Shown piece after piece: positions 22,257 through 22,662 of a stretch of DNA of 22,662 bases. The notes beneath the pieces were generated by a model. That model was not told the origin of the DNA and made no database searches. It saw nothing but the letters and a program-made list of their open reading frames with translations. The DNA is from a virus, in the IMG/VR virus record IMGVR_UViG_3300046003_007575, positions 1 through 22,662 of that record; one strand, given 5' to 3'. The position numbers and the translations under genes are program-made. How positions within the stretch are numbered: the stretch's first letter is position 1; each line of letters starts with the position of its first letter.

Positions 22257-22265
22257 ATATTTATA
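22257..22265 (+). promoter_or_regulatory. Candidate late promoter box 6 nt before a start codon
   Basis: Exact ATATTTATA, 8 nt after the preceding stop and only 6 nt before the ATG of the 47-aa basic peptide. A T4-type start site would give a nearly leaderless message. Confidence 0.5.
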
Positions 22266-22271
22266 AACATA

Positions 22272-22415
22272 ATGGCTCCAAAATCAAAAATAGCAACAAC
22301 TACATTTTTAGTTAAATCTAAAAAAGATAGAAAAGGAATTCATTCTAAAAAGAAAAATTCAAAACTAAAAACTTCAAAAAATTACACTAAACCTTATAAA
22401 GGACAAGGAAGATAA
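22272..22415 (+). CDS. 47-aa basic peptide, paralogue of the one at 6956
   Basis: A short gene, ATG at 22272 to TAA at 22413-22415. The 47-residue product is very Lys-rich with no hydrophobic core. Residues 22-38, GIHSKKKNSKLKTSKNY, and the ending KGQGR match GVHSKAKTSKLKSSKNY and RGQGK of the 49-aa peptide at 6956-7105, while the N-terminal halves differ. The conserved half is therefore probably the functional part. The next gene begins 2 nt after its stop. Nucleic-acid binding is suggested by composition only. Both copies sit next to structural genes. Confidence 0.75.
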   Translation: MAPKSKIATTTFLVKSKKDRKGIHSKKKNSKLKTSKNYTKPYKGQGR

Positions 22416-22417
22416 TA

Positions 22418-22662
22418 ATGGCTATAACTTTTAATAAAACTAATATTTCCACAGGAAATACAATAGAACCATCACATATAACTCAATCATATGATGCTTT
22501 TACTGCTCAAACAGCATATGATATAACATTATCAGGCTCATTAACTTTAACAGGCTCGATAAAATCATATAATGGTTTTACAGGTAGTTTTACTGGAAGT
22601 TTAAATGGAGATTTTATTGGATATAATAGTACATCTCCAGTTTCTATTAAAGTAGGTTTTAT
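22418..22662 (+). CDS. N-terminal part of a second tail fibre gene (runs off the window)
   Basis: Open from the ATG at 22418 to the window end without a stop; 81 codons are visible. The start MAITFNKTNISTGNTIEPSHI is a probable attachment domain. From about residue 41 there are LSGSLTLTGSI, then GFTGSFTGSLNGDFIG at 54-69, the same TGS shaft repeat used in the 1096-residue adhesin and in the collagen-like fibre. It is therefore a further fibre-family gene in the cluster. The ATG follows the basic-peptide stop by 2 nt, so the two are likely co-transcribed from the box at 22257. Confidence 0.75.
   Translation, partial: MAITFNKTNISTGNTIEPSHITQSYDAFTAQTAYDITLSGSLTLTGSIKSYNGFTGSFTGSLNGDFIGYNSTSPVSIKVGF

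Noticed and set aside
1-22662. tRNA genes, CRISPR arrays, integrase, attachment sites or insertion sequences
   Set aside because: I looked on both strands and saw no cloverleaf-like element, spaced direct repeats, recombinase motif or IS-type ends. The HNH cassette is the only mobile-type element.

Overview
The window is the late, virion-building region of a tailed phage with a T4-type contractile-tail (myovirus) head and neck module. Recognisable products are the large terminase (gp17-like), portal (gp20-like), prohead protease (gp21-like), prohead scaffold (gp22-like), major capsid protein (gp23-like), PhoH-like ATPase, neck proteins (gp13-like, probably gp14-like), tail completion protein (gp15-like), then fibre/adhesin genes. 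All genes are on the + strand and packed with short gaps or 1-8 nt overlaps. The DNA is AT-rich. Starts are preceded by A/T-rich sequence without Shine-Dalgarno motifs, which is typical of Bacteroidota hosts; I infer a T4-like phage of a Bacteroidota (flavobacterial-type) host, probably environmental. The host is inference only.

Layout. 13-1740: three accessory or unknown genes (small DGP-motif protein, P-loop NadR/nucleotide-kinase-like ATPase, acidic/basic low-complexity protein), closed by a terminator. 1825-9665: terminase, portal, two overlapping unknown genes, a 49-aa basic peptide, a 552-aa protein with an EF-hand loop, the protease and an 86-aa protein with a T4 internal-protein-like N-terminus, closed by a terminator. 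9860-12573: scaffold and capsid genes with their own promoter and terminator. 12645-13206: a free-standing HNH endonuclease with its own promoter-like box and terminator, inserted between capsid and phoH. 13240-13926: phoH. 13951-21168: neck genes, tail completion gene, then a run of fibre-type genes ending in a 1096-aa adhesin. 21165-22662: small unknown genes, a second 47-aa basic peptide paralogous to the first, and the start of another fibre gene that runs off the window.

Regulation. The 9-mer ATATTTATA occurs ten times exactly and once with a single mismatch, each time just upstream of a gene. Its 8-nt core TATTTATA is the reverse complement of the T4 late box TATAAATA and also matches it 6/8 in direct orientation. 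Four times it directly follows a hairpin-plus-T terminator, dividing the region into separate late transcription units. This is my main candidate for a new regulatory signal.

How the genes work together. Scaffold and internal proteins assemble a prohead on the portal; the gp21-type protease matures them at (L/I/V)xE-like sites visible near several N-termini; terminase fills the head; the gp13/14/15-type proteins close it and join the tail; the fibre cluster supplies receptor-binding parts. Tail sheath and tube genes, which lie between terminase and portal in T4, are not in this window.
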